A stretch of 64,000 nucleotides of DNA, taken from NCBI RefSeq assembly GCF_003583765.1, contig NZ_QXQA01000013.1:124001-188000 (forward strand), in the 5' to 3' direction. Within the stretch, counting starts at the first letter, position 1. The number at the start of each line of letters is the position of its first letter. This document shows, piece after piece, positions 7,810 to 16,951 of this stretch. The notes under the pieces were generated by a model. It saw only the letters and a list, made by a program, of their open reading frames with translations. It was not told the origin of the DNA and did no database searches. Source of the stretch: Paenibacillus nanensis (GTDB lineage Bacteria; Bacillota; Bacilli; Paenibacillales; Paenibacillaceae). Made by a program: the position numbers and the translations under genes.

Positions 7810-9215
7810 TATTTCGTCCCCTCCATTAATCTAAGAAGAATGTTTCCATAGGCTTGCTCATGATCCCGGCTGGAGAATACGATTGGCAAGTCGGATTCAA
7901 TCTGCGCGTCGAATTGCTCGGTGTAAGGCACATAACCGGCTACCTTCACCTCGTACATGAACGTATCCAGCAGGCCCGAGGTCATCACTTTGCTGACAGT
8001 CTCCGGTGTGAACAGCTCGTTCTGGAACCGGGAGCGGTCATTGTACCGGGTCACGAGCAGCTTGGACTTTGCATTCAGATAAGCGATCGATTCCTTATCC
8101 AGCGCGGCCTCCATATTTCTCAGCGTCGTAATGACGGAGTAAATGTTATTGCTCGCGCACAAGCCGACGGTGTCGATATGAATGAGCGCCTCTTGAAAGG
8201 AGCCCAGCACGTTCATCGGCATATCGATCAAAATTAAATTGAATCTGCTCCGCAAGACGGACAGCAGCGATATCAGCTTGCCTGCGTTCACATATTGCCC
8301 GAACAGCAGCCGGTCCTGGAACGAGTAACCGAGCGAGGTCAGCCACAGCTCATCCTTCAAGTGGCAGGCTGTGATCATATGGTCCTGCGGCCTGGCGAGC
8401 GTTCGAATCAGCGATGCGTTCATCGCCTCGTCTCTTTGCGTCTGTTCATGGAACCGGTTGAAATACAGGTTGGTCGTCCGATAATCGATATCGAGATCGA
8501 TCATCATGACCGACAGTCCCCGCTTGCTCGCTTCGCTGGCCACGTTCACGAGAGAGCTCGTTACGCCGCTGCCTCTATGGCCGGTCATCGCCACGACTCG
8601 GCTCATGCCGCGGCTGACTCTCTCAAACGCTTTGTCCATTGAATCGGTCGCCGTTCGTTTGCTCTCCGCCTTCGGCTTCGAACGCAGCCGATCGAGGAAG
8701 GACGGTTTTTTGCTAGACGCGGCCTGTGCGTCTTGCTGCGTTTCCGTTGCCGATGGGCGAGGCGCTTCCGCTTTGCCCGTTGTCTGTCTGAACCAGGATG
8801 AAGGTGACGGCGGCTGCCGCCTGCTGTAACGCCGTAGAAGCTCTTGGATGAGAGAGACCGTCGGTCTCGCATAGGGGTGTAATTCTAGATGCAGATTCGG
8901 GTATTGAGCCGTCAGGCCCGAGCATTCTTTCTTCCACTGCAAATCTCTCGTAAGCAGAACGACCGGCACCGGGCTCTCCCCTCTTATCGGGGTAAGCTTC
9001 TGCAGCAATTCCGAGAGACGGCTGACATTCTGGTCATGTCTGGACGATAAAGCGTCATCCATGATGACGACCGCCTCGTATGCCCGAGGTACGGTATCGA
9101 GATATGCGGCTGTGTCTTCAAGCATAAGCGTCGAAGTATTATAGAAGTTCACCTTCGGCAATTCATACGCGGATATGATCTCATACATATTGCCAGAGAC
9201 AAGAAGTATACCCAT
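7809..9215 (-). CDS. CpaE/TadZ-like MinD-family protein, first gene of the Tad operon
   Basis: 468 residues. The N-terminal 120 residues resemble an atypical receiver domain (alternating strands such as AVVIMDDAL and PVVLLTRD), followed by a low-complexity linker and a MinD-like domain. The P-loop reads GHRGSGVTSSLVNVA, so the key lysine of a Walker A box is replaced by Val. A Walker-B-like LILIDMPMN is present. This layout (receiver-like plus ATPase) is that of CpaE. ATG at 9215 has AAGGTGG 4 bases upstream; the ATG at 9245 lacks such a site. It appears to head the operon; a possible promoter lies at 9283-9309. Confidence 0.74.
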   Translation of the reverse strand: MGILLVSGNMYEIISAYELPKVNFYNTSTLMLEDTAAYLDTVPRAYEAVVIMDDALSSRHDQNVSRLSELLQKLTPIRGESPVPVVLLTRDLQWKKECSGLTAQYPNLHLELHPYARPTVSLIQELLRRYSRRQPPSPSSWFRQTTGKAEAPRPSATETQQDAQAASSKKPSFLDRLRSKPKAESKRTATDSMDKAFERVSRGMSRVVAMTGHRGSGVTSSLVNVASEASKRGLSVMMIDLDIDYRTTNLYFNRFHEQTQRDEAMNASLIRTLARPQDHMITACHLKDELWLTSLGYSFQDRLLFGQYVNAGKLISLLSVLRSRFNLILIDMPMNVLGSFQEALIHIDTVGLCASNNIYSVITTLRNMEAALDKESIAYLNAKSKLLVTRYNDRSRFQNELFTPETVSKVMTSGLLDTFMYEVKVAGYVPYTEQFDAQIESDLPIVFSSRDHEQAYGNILLRLMEGTK

Positions 9216-9282
9216 ACGCCCACCTTTATGATTAATTAGTCTCATTGATTACAAATTAGAATTCTTTTTACATGTTAAACCA

Positions 9283-9309
9283 ATTATATCAACTATACTA
9301 CTTCAACAA
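9283..9309 (-). promoter_or_regulatory. Possible sigma-A promoter of the Tad/T7SS operon
   Basis: On the minus strand, TATAAT (9283-9288) is preceded by TTGTTG (9304-9309) with a 15-base spacer, shorter than the optimum of 17. The region is strongly AT-rich and lies about 70 bases before the first start codon. Only the -10 box is strong. Confidence 0.35.
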
Positions 9310-9404
9310 TTTCCATATTTCAACGTTTATAAATCATTTACATTTTTCGCTCCAACTCTTATTAATTTAGAAGAGATAAAATGGAAAGTTACTATGAAAA
9401 CATA

Positions 9405-9453
9405 GAAAAAACCTTGATTTTTCTAGGATAATATATCCCGAATCAAGGTTTTT
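9405..9453 (-). terminator. Rho-independent terminator hairpin
   Basis: Arms AAAACCTTGATT and AATCAAGGTTTT form a 12-13 bp stem around a roughly 22-base loop, with T-rich flank in the minus direction. It would end the transcript of the HAD phosphatase gene before the Tad operon promoter, and because the arms start with A and end with T it could act on both strands. Confidence 0.65.
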
Positions 9454-9686
9454 CAATACGACTTCAGAAAGATTGGCATAGGATAATAGAACTAAATTAC
9501 ACCAGTTATTTTGTCGAATATAATGGATAATTAAGTAAAATAATATCTATCTTTCGTCTTACCCTTTTGACTCCTTCTTACACTTGGCTGTTGATTGCCC
9601 CTCCCCAACCCCCATCCGTTGTAGAGCCTGAAAGCTAGGATGTTGAAAATTGTCATCGAGTGGGACTGTAGTCATGCCATTCGGCT
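9454..9686. other. Gene-free stretch between HAD phosphatase and Tad operon
   Basis: No open frame with a ribosome site was found in this AT- and pyrimidine-rich stretch, and no repeat was recognised. A remnant of a lost gene cannot be ruled out, but nothing positive supports one. Together with the hairpin and promoter zone it makes a spacer of about 470 bases. Confidence 0.5.
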
Positions 9687-10211
9687 TCATGCTTGCAAAA
9701 TCCCTTGATTATGCAGCTCCTTCACGGCTTCATACAAGCTGGGATAAACGAAGTCGGGCTCGATGCCTGCCGGCGCCTTCTCTCCAATGAACACCGCGCG
9801 GACGGATGCGGCCTGCCCCGCCTCAATGTCCACGTCGCGGTCGCCAACCATAAAGCTCTGAGTCCGGTCGATGTCATACCGCATGATCAAATCCAAGAGC
9901 ATGCCCGGCTTCGGCTTTCGACAACCGCAGCCATGCCGAGGCTTGTGAATACAGGCGCGAATCTCCCTCAGCTTTCCGCCGCCTTCCTCTATTAGCTGCT
10001 TCATATAGCGATGGATGCGCTCCAAGTCGCGTTTCGTCATATAGCCAAGACCTACGCCGCCTTGGTTCGTCACGACAAAGGTCTCATACCCCAGCTCGCC
10101 AAGCATCCGTATAGCTTCAGGCACACCCGGAAGCAAAACCAAATCTTTGGCCCTATTCACATGATGGCTTTCATTAATCACGCCGTCGCGGTCCAGAAAA
10201 AAAGCTTTCAT
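9687..10211 (-). CDS. HAD-IIIA phosphatase, GmhB-like
   Basis: 174 residues, typical of the D,D-heptose 1,7-bisphosphate phosphatase/histidinol phosphatase group. Motif I is FLDRDGVIN (residues 5-13), motif II is VVTNQGG (about 46-52), a cysteine-histidine zinc loop follows (CIHKPRHGCGCRKPKPG) and motif III/IV is MVGDRDVDIEAG. The zinc loop is typical of GmhB. It hydrolyses a sugar or small phosphate; the true substrate cannot be told from sequence. GGAGGAG is about 11 bases upstream of the start. A hairpin at 9405-9453 ends the transcript. Confidence 0.85.
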   Translation of the reverse strand: MKAFFLDRDGVINESHHVNRAKDLVLLPGVPEAIRMLGELGYETFVVTNQGGVGLGYMTKRDLERIHRYMKQLIEEGGGKLREIRACIHKPRHGCGCRKPKPGMLLDLIMRYDIDRTQSFMVGDRDVDIEAGQAASVRAVFIGEKAPAGIEPDFVYPSLYEAVKELHNQGILQA

Positions 10212-10239
10212 TCAACGAGTGACTCCTCCATATAACGCA

Positions 10240-10698
10240 TCATCTTATTTTCGCTACGCCCAACGCATAATGGCTCCAAAGGATATCCTCGACCAGCTCA
10301 GCCTGCGCGCCCTCGCAGTCAACAATTAAGATCACTTCGGAATGCTTCCCTTTTAGAACGCGTTTATTCTTCTTAATAACCAGTACCACAAGGAGGCGAA
10401 TTGCAAATCCAAGAACAAACCCGGCAAAGGCGCCAATTAACCCCCAAAAAATAGGTCCCCAGGCCAGCTTGAACCCGACGCTTGCCCCGATTACAGCAAA
10501 TGCGGTAGCAAGCCCCATGCCAATATCAATAAGACTGGTACCGTCGGAACGATGCAGATTATCAAACATTTTACGGCTTTCCTGTCTGTTGTCCAGCGGC
10601 ACAGCAAATATGCTTTCTTTTGGAATTCCTCGCTTTTCTAATGTGGATATGGCCATTTCTAAAAATCCGCTTGTTTCAAAGGTTGAAAAAATCTGCAA
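10240..10698 (-). CDS. Small membrane protein with glycine-rich transmembrane hairpin (general-stress-like)
   Basis: 152 residues. A soluble N-terminal ferredoxin-like section (FSTFETSGFLEMAISTLEKR and IFAVPLD), then a glycine-rich hydrophobic hairpin (IDIGMGLATAFAVIGASVGF and WGLIGAFAGFVLGFAIRLLV), and a C-terminal soluble strand (SEVILIVDCEG). This layout resembles the DUF1269/general-stress membrane protein group. TTG at 10698 is preferred because GGTGGAG lies 8 bases upstream; GTG at 10707 falls inside that site. It follows the duplicated-helix membrane gene with a gap of 5 bases. The cellular role is unknown. Confidence 0.62.
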   Translation of the reverse strand: MQIFSTFETSGFLEMAISTLEKRGIPKESIFAVPLDNRQESRKMFDNLHRSDGTSLIDIGMGLATAFAVIGASVGFKLAWGPIFWGLIGAFAGFVLGFAIRLLVVLVIKKNKRVLKGKHSEVILIVDCEGAQAELVEDILWSHYALGVAKIR

Positions 10699-10703
10699 GG
10701 AGC

Positions 10704-11492
10704 TCACTCCACCTTTTGTCCTTTAAGCAATCGAAACCGCTCCGACTGATAGTTTTCGGTCAAATAGTTCCTTAGCTCTTTTTCAAAAAGCTTATTATTC
10801 TCGATGCTATTAATGTAGCAATCATAAGCGGCGAACCCGTAGTGGGATGGGATAAACAGGAGCCATTCCGGCTTTAAAACGGAGGTCGCTTCTTTTATTT
10901 GGCCTAAGAACAAAAGCACGACGGCTTCTTGCACATGCGAACAATAATAAAATACAACGAGCCAAATGATAATAAATAAGGCGGTTAAGATCCGGTGAAC
11001 ATAGAGCTGTCCCAAACCTGGAATTAATAACGACCACATAACGGCAACCATGGGATTCCGTTTATCCAGGTAGTTAATTTCTAAAGCGCCTAAGGCAAAT
11101 GAATTAAAGCGATGGTTCTCGCGCTCGGCTAAAAGATAAACCTTGTTCATATCTACGGTTGTCCGGTAACTGTCCCATATGCCAAAAATGTAAACCGGAA
11201 TATACATGAGCAGCCACCTCGTATCCAGCACCTCCTTGGCCATGTCTATGTTGCCTTGAAAGGAATAAATCATGGCGCCGTTCACATGCGCTTTGATATT
11301 CACCGCAACCTCCCATATAAATAAGGCATACCCGCGCAAATACTTTGATAATAATAAGTGACCGAAGCCCGGGAACGCCGCGGACCACCAGGCAATAATG
11401 TACGGATTCCTCAAATGCAGCTGCGTTGTTCCTACAATACTGACATGAGCCTTGTATCTTCTGGCGCTATTGTCGTTTGAATAGTTGTTCAT
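10704..11492 (-). CDS. Polytopic membrane protein with internal duplication
   Basis: 262 residues. Two halves start with the same pattern: LRNPYIIAWWSAAFPGFGHL and KRNPMVAVMWSLLIPGLGQL, each followed by a helix (GYALFIWEVAVNI; ALFIIIWLVVFYY) and a Y-x-G/A-x-W/Y-D-x-Y end (IFGIWDSYRT; GFAAYDCYIN). The xNPxxAxxWSxxxPGxGxL pattern resembles TM2/DUF5683-like proteins. ATG at 11492 has AAGGGTG 6 bases upstream; the frame extends to a TTG at 11510 without a ribosome site. Function unknown; probably an operon with the next small membrane gene. Confidence 0.65.
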   Translation of the reverse strand: MNNYSNDNSARRYKAHVSIVGTTQLHLRNPYIIAWWSAAFPGFGHLLLSKYLRGYALFIWEVAVNIKAHVNGAMIYSFQGNIDMAKEVLDTRWLLMYIPVYIFGIWDSYRTTVDMNKVYLLAERENHRFNSFALGALEINYLDKRNPMVAVMWSLLIPGLGQLYVHRILTALFIIIWLVVFYYCSHVQEAVVLLFLGQIKEATSVLKPEWLLFIPSHYGFAAYDCYINSIENNKLFEKELRNYLTENYQSERFRLLKGQKVE

Positions 11493-11537
11493 GGCTTTCA
11501 CCCTTATCAAAAATAGGCTCCAAAAGGGTCCCTAAGC

Positions 11538-12557
11538 TTACGCTTTTGTCAATTCCTTACGGTCCGGGGACAAAGGCGTTTGTTCCAACCACTTATTTTT
11601 TATCATCAATCTCGCTCCAGCTTCAGCGTAGACACCGATCTCAGCGGTTAGACGCCCATATTCGGCATGTAGGTCATGACGCTGGCTTCCGGATACTGCC
11701 GCCCCGTAGTTATGGATGCCCAATGCATTCAAGCCATTTACATGAAATAGCATTAACTTATCTGAGAATGGCGAAACTGTGGAGTCCATAATATCATGGT
11801 CCCAAGTCATTGGGGCAGGCAAATCTTCTTTTCGGAGGGTGTTGCTGAAGGTATCCAGGTGCTTTGAAGCGATAACCTTACCGCGGTTGAAATACTCTCT
11901 AATTTCGTCAGATTTAGCAACTTGGCTGAAACTCATGATAAGAGCTTTACCTAAAGCGTTTGTTTGTGTATTCGAGAATAGATGCGTGATTTCCAGAGCA
12001 TTTAAAGGGCGGACATGCCCGAAAAATCCCGCAAGAAATCCCTTCGTTTCGACAAACTCAACACCGTGGGAAACCGTAATATAGGGCGGCCGTATAAAAA
12101 TCCCTTTCGATAGGGAGACGTCAGCGACTTTATTGTAGAGTTCCGTCAAAGACGCAATACACTCCGACATGAAATCCCGCACGTCCGAACGAGCCATGTT
12201 TGGTAATGCGATGGTATATAAACTGAATCCGCTTTTTGTCGTTTGATGGAGATAATTTAAATAGAAGGTGTCCGAGTATAATCTCGGAGCAGCAAGGTTT
12301 ACATCCTCATCCGTAAACCCTACTGGAATCGGGAATTTCTCATGACTAAAGATATCAGTTATGGTCGAAACATGCTTCTTGGACAAAGAAAGCGCATATT
12401 CCACCAATTCCTTGATCTCTTGGTCTTCAACGTGTGTCATAAAGTATTCAAAAATACAAACAGACATCGAATTCCCCATGTAAGCTCCCCATAAATTTGC
12501 AATTTCTGCAGATGTCAGACGAATATTATGCTCGGTTAAATGATCTCTAGAACGCAT
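11538..12557 (-). CDS. DUF3231 family protein
   Basis: 339 residues, made of two related halves of about 165 residues, each starting with a helix of the type LTSAEIANLWGAYMGNSMSV or LNALEITHLFSNTQTNALGK. This duplicated four-helix bundle is typical of DUF3231, found in spore-forming Bacillota and thought to be ferritin-like. Its biochemical role is not established. ATG at 12557 has GGGAGGAG 8 bases upstream; the ORF extends to 12599 without a ribosome site. It lies upstream of the two membrane genes on the same strand. Confidence 0.78.
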   Translation of the reverse strand: MRSRDHLTEHNIRLTSAEIANLWGAYMGNSMSVCIFEYFMTHVEDQEIKELVEYALSLSKKHVSTITDIFSHEKFPIPVGFTDEDVNLAAPRLYSDTFYLNYLHQTTKSGFSLYTIALPNMARSDVRDFMSECIASLTELYNKVADVSLSKGIFIRPPYITVSHGVEFVETKGFLAGFFGHVRPLNALEITHLFSNTQTNALGKALIMSFSQVAKSDEIREYFNRGKVIASKHLDTFSNTLRKEDLPAPMTWDHDIMDSTVSPFSDKLMLFHVNGLNALGIHNYGAAVSGSQRHDLHAEYGRLTAEIGVYAEAGARLMIKNKWLEQTPLSPDRKELTKA

Positions 12558-12621
12558 GATTTGATCTCCTCCCTTATTCATTATGTATAACGTTACCATT
12601 AGGCTGAGATTTTAATCCTGT

Positions 12622-12671
12622 AAAAGAAAAGAGACCTCGCTTAAGTTCGGGTGAACTTATGCGGGGCCTCT
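12622..12671 (-). terminator. Second of two related hairpins after groEL
   Basis: Arms AGAGACCTCGC and GCGGGGCCTCT with an inner perfect stem TAAGTTC/GAACTTA, followed in the minus direction by TTTTCTTTTA. It is a close sibling of the hairpin at 12745-12793 and would act as a back-up terminator for groEL. Confidence 0.6.
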
Positions 12672-12744
12672 TCCCGATTCTCTCATTTTTTGAATAGGTC
12701 GTCCTTGATGCTGATCTGAATCAGCTTCCAATAAAAACCTATCA

Positions 12745-12793
12745 TCAAAAAAAGAGGCCTCGCAAAAGTTCGGTGAACGAATGCGAGACCTCT
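12745..12793 (-). terminator. Rho-independent terminator of groESL
   Basis: Arms AGAGGCCTCGC (12753-12763) and GCGAGACCTCT (12783-12793) pair with two mismatches; in the minus direction the hairpin is followed by a run of seven T. It lies about 90 bases after the groEL stop. Confidence 0.8.
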
Positions 12794-12880
12794 ATTTTTA
12801 CGAAATCCGTGACCAAAATGTGACCATTTTGACCACTTACAAGCTCAGAACCCTATAAAATTAAGGGTTTCCGGGCACTA

Positions 12881-14536
<1,656 letters not shown>

Positions 14537-14556
14537 TTAAGTATGTGTACGCGATA

Positions 14557-14838
14557 TTAACCGAAGATCGCGTGGATGTCGCTTTCCTTCATAATCAAAT
14601 ACTCTTTGCCTTCGTATTTGATTTCCGTGCCCGCATATTTGGAGAACAGAACGCGGTCGCCTTCTTTTACTTCCAATGGAACGCGAACGCCGTCTTTCAG
14701 CGTACCGCTGCCTACAGCAACTACCTTACCTTCTTGCGGCTTTTCCTTAGCCGTGTCCGGCAACACGATGCCGCTCGCAGTCGTTTCTTCCTTCGCGATT
14801 GGTTCGATCAATACGCGTTCACCCAAAGGTTTGATCAT
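14557..14838 (-). CDS. groES: 10 kDa co-chaperonin GroES
   Basis: 93 residues, the usual length. It begins [18 protein letters not shown] and contains the mobile loop [19 protein letters not shown] and the [14 protein letters not shown] region. GroES caps GroEL. AGAAGGAGG precedes the start. The operon is headed by a sigma-A promoter and a CIRCE element, so expression is expected to be held down by HrcA until heat stress. Confidence 0.98.
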   Translation of the reverse strand: MIKPLGERVLIEPIAKEETTASGIVLPDTAKEKPQEGKVVAVGSGTLKDGVRVPLEVKEGDRVLFSKYAGTEIKYEGKEYLIMKESDIHAIFG

Positions 14839-14883
14839 TGAAAATAGCCTCCTTCTAAATTTGTCGCTTCTTGTGTTTTTTCG

Positions 14884-14910
14884 TTAGCACTCGTAAGCGA
14901 TTAGTGCTAA
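14884..14910. promoter_or_regulatory. CIRCE operator (HrcA site) of groESL
   Basis: TTAGCACTC, a 9-base spacer, then TAGTGCTAA. The second arm differs by one base from the consensus GAGTGCTAA. It lies between the -10 box and the groES start, the usual place. HrcA binding represses transcription and is relieved by heat. Confidence 0.95.
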
Positions 14911-14921
14911 CAACCATTTTT

Positions 14922-14950
14922 ATCATACTCATTTTCGAAATGAATTTCAA
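14922..14950 (-). promoter_or_regulatory. Sigma-A promoter of groESL
   Basis: On the minus strand TTGAAA (14945-14950), a spacer of exactly 17 bases, and TATGAT (14922-14927). The CIRCE element follows directly downstream, so HrcA would block this promoter. Confidence 0.85.
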
Positions 14951-15037
14951 GTGCTTGGATTCAAATTTGCGCGAATTTTACAACCCGCCTATCCTTCCTC
15001 CAGAACCCTTCTCTAAGCTCTGCGAATCTTTGAAAAC

Positions 15038-15964
15038 TCATTTAAGCGGGCCGGGGGCTGCAGCTTGGCTCCGGAGCTCCTGCATATCCTGCCTCGGCGG
15101 TCTTCCATACATACGGGCATATTCGCGGCTGAACTGGGACGGGCTCTCATAGCCTACTTGGAAGGCCGCATCGGAAGCCTGCAGCGATTCGGTCAACATC
15201 AGGCGCCGAGCTTCTTGCAGACGCACGGTCTTCTGGTATTGCAGCGGGCTCATCGCCGTCACGCGTTTGAAATGTTTATGGAATGCCGAGACGCTGAGAT
15301 TGACGGTCTTTGCAAGCTGCTCGATGACGAGCGGACGGTCGTACTGTCTATTAATGAACTGAATCGCTTGAGCGATGCGGTGCGAATGGCTGCCGACGAT
15401 CGCAAACTGATGCATGATTGCCCCTTGCTCGCTTTGAAGCACTCTGTACAAAACTTCACGGATAATAAGGGGAGCTAGAATCGGAATGTCCATCGGATCG
15501 TCCAGCAGCCGGACAAGTCTCATAACCGCTTCTAGCAGCGCGGGAGTCATTCCGTTTACGGTTATACCGCGGGAGGGCTCGGCAGGGACGTTATCCGGAA
15601 GACTCATCTCTTTCACCATATCCAAAATGACGTCGCTATCGAAGCCGAGCTTCAAGCTTAAATAAGGGATCTCTGCCGAGGCTTCTATAATTCTGCCGAT
15701 AATCGGCAATTCAACCGAGGTGACCAGGAAAGTCGAAGGATCGTACCGGTAGCTTTCACCGGCCAGCGTGGCTGTTTTTGCTCCTTGTGCCACAACACAG
15801 ATGGATGGCTTATAGACGGATTCGAGCGGTTCAGACCGATGCGCGGCATGCATCAGCGAGAGGGAAGGTATCTTCGTCTGATGTGTTCCGTTCAATGGGG
15901 CGTGCCGGCGAATCAAGCCTGCCAATTGTTGAAGGCCATGCTCCATATGCAGTGAATCTTCCAT
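15038..15964 (-). CDS. AraC-family transcriptional regulator
   Basis: 308 residues. The N-terminal half is the AraC_N type sensing domain (KPSICVVAQGAKTATLAGES, YRYDPSTFLVTSVELPIIGR), and the C-terminal half has two helix-turn-helix motifs (VIEQLAKTVNLSVSAFHKHF; QASDAAFQVGYESPSQFSRE). ATG at 15964 has AAGGAG 9 bases upstream. The gene is divergent from an SDR oxidoreductase 186 bases away, so it probably controls that gene. The inducer is unknown. Confidence 0.88.
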   Translation of the reverse strand: MEDSLHMEHGLQQLAGLIRRHAPLNGTHQTKIPSLSLMHAAHRSEPLESVYKPSICVVAQGAKTATLAGESYRYDPSTFLVTSVELPIIGRIIEASAEIPYLSLKLGFDSDVILDMVKEMSLPDNVPAEPSRGITVNGMTPALLEAVMRLVRLLDDPMDIPILAPLIIREVLYRVLQSEQGAIMHQFAIVGSHSHRIAQAIQFINRQYDRPLVIEQLAKTVNLSVSAFHKHFKRVTAMSPLQYQKTVRLQEARRLMLTESLQASDAAFQVGYESPSQFSREYARMYGRPPRQDMQELRSQAAAPGPLK

Positions 15965-16053
15965 TATAGCAAGCTCCTTTCCGTAGAGCGTGTCGTTCCT
16001 TCCATCATAACGAGACCGAAGAGAATTAGGCAAGGATCGAACAGGTATGTTCT

Positions 16054-16070
16054 AACGGGCCGAGGCCGTT
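16054..16070. promoter_or_regulatory. Small inverted repeat between AraC regulator and SDR gene
   Basis: AACGGGCCGAGGCCGTT contains imperfect arms AACGG and CCGTT with GGCC/GGCC inside. It sits in the shared regulatory region of the divergent genes and could be an operator, but nothing else supports this. Confidence 0.25.
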
Positions 16071-16150
16071 CTTAATTACAATAAGCTCATAAGGTCGATC
16101 GCAAGAACCGCAAACCGACAAAACAAAAGGTTAAAAGGAGCGAATGAAAC

Positions 16151-16888
16151 ATGAGTTTAGAAGGAAAAGTCGCAATCGTCACTGGAGCGTCGCGGGGCAT
16201 CGGACGGCAGGCAGCTGTCCAATTGGCGCAAGCCGGGGCGAAGGTCGTGATCAATTACACCTCCAACCAGCAAAAGGCGGCCGAGGCCGTTTCGGAGATT
16301 GAGCGGTTAGGCGGAGAGGCGGCGGCAATCCGCGCCGATGTGAGCAGGGTAAGCGAAGTTGAGGCGCTGTTCTCAGAGACGCTGCAGCGGTTTGGCCGCC
16401 TGGATATTCTCATCAATAATGCCGGTGTTATGGAATGTGCGGCTATCGCGGATGTGTCAGAGGAGATGTTCGACCGGCAATTCGCGGTTAACGTGAAAGG
16501 AACGTACTTTGCTTGCCAGCAAGCTATGAACCATATGGCGAGCGGCGGAACCATTATCAATTTCTCCACCTCCGTATCAGGGGCCATGCTCCCGGCATAT
16601 AGCGTATACGCCGCAACAAAAGGCGCAGTCGAGCAGATGACCCGTCAATTGGCCAAGGAATTTGGTCCGAAAGACATCGTCATCAACTGCATCGCGCCCG
16701 GGCAAGTGTCGACCGAGTTGTTCTTGAACGGCAAATCGGAGGAGCTGATCAACTCCTACCGCCGAATGAACGCCTTTGGGCGGCTTGGCGAGCCGGAGGA
16801 CATCGCCAATGCCATCGAGCTGCTCGTCAGCGGCAAAGCCCGTTGGATTACAGGGCAAACGATTCGCGTCAACGGCGGATTCAATTAA
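16151..16888 (+). CDS. Short-chain dehydrogenase/reductase (FabG-like)
   Basis: 245 residues, the normal SDR length. The cofactor loop is TGASRGIGRQAA (residues 11-22), NNAG lies near residue 89, the catalytic Ser-Tyr-Lys set is seen as STSVSG, YSVYAATKG, and the end is ITGQTIRVNGGFN. It is an NAD(P)H-dependent oxidoreductase of unknown substrate. AAAAGGAG is about 10 bases upstream of the start. Divergent AraC regulator next door suggests inducible expression. Confidence 0.9.
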   Translation: MSLEGKVAIVTGASRGIGRQAAVQLAQAGAKVVINYTSNQQKAAEAVSEIERLGGEAAAIRADVSRVSEVEALFSETLQRFGRLDILINNAGVMECAAIADVSEEMFDRQFAVNVKGTYFACQQAMNHMASGGTIINFSTSVSGAMLPAYSVYAATKGAVEQMTRQLAKEFGPKDIVINCIAPGQVSTELFLNGKSEELINSYRRMNAFGRLGEPEDIANAIELLVSGKARWITGQTIRVNGGFN

Positions 16889-16908
16889 TATGGAATAGTC
16901 TTCCATTC

Positions 16909-16951
16909 AGCGGCAGCCTAGGACGATATCCGTCCGCAGCCTGCCGCCGCT
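16909..16951. terminator. Possible hairpin between convergent genes
   Basis: AGCGGCAG (16909-16916) can pair with CTGCCGCCGCT (16941-16951) around a GC-rich loop. It lies between the ends of the SDR gene and the heparinase gene. There is no clear T-run, so terminator activity is uncertain. Confidence 0.35.

Noticed and set aside
9246-9686. Insertion-sequence remnant in gene-poor AT-rich spacer
   Set aside because: No transposase fragment, inverted ends or target duplication could be seen.
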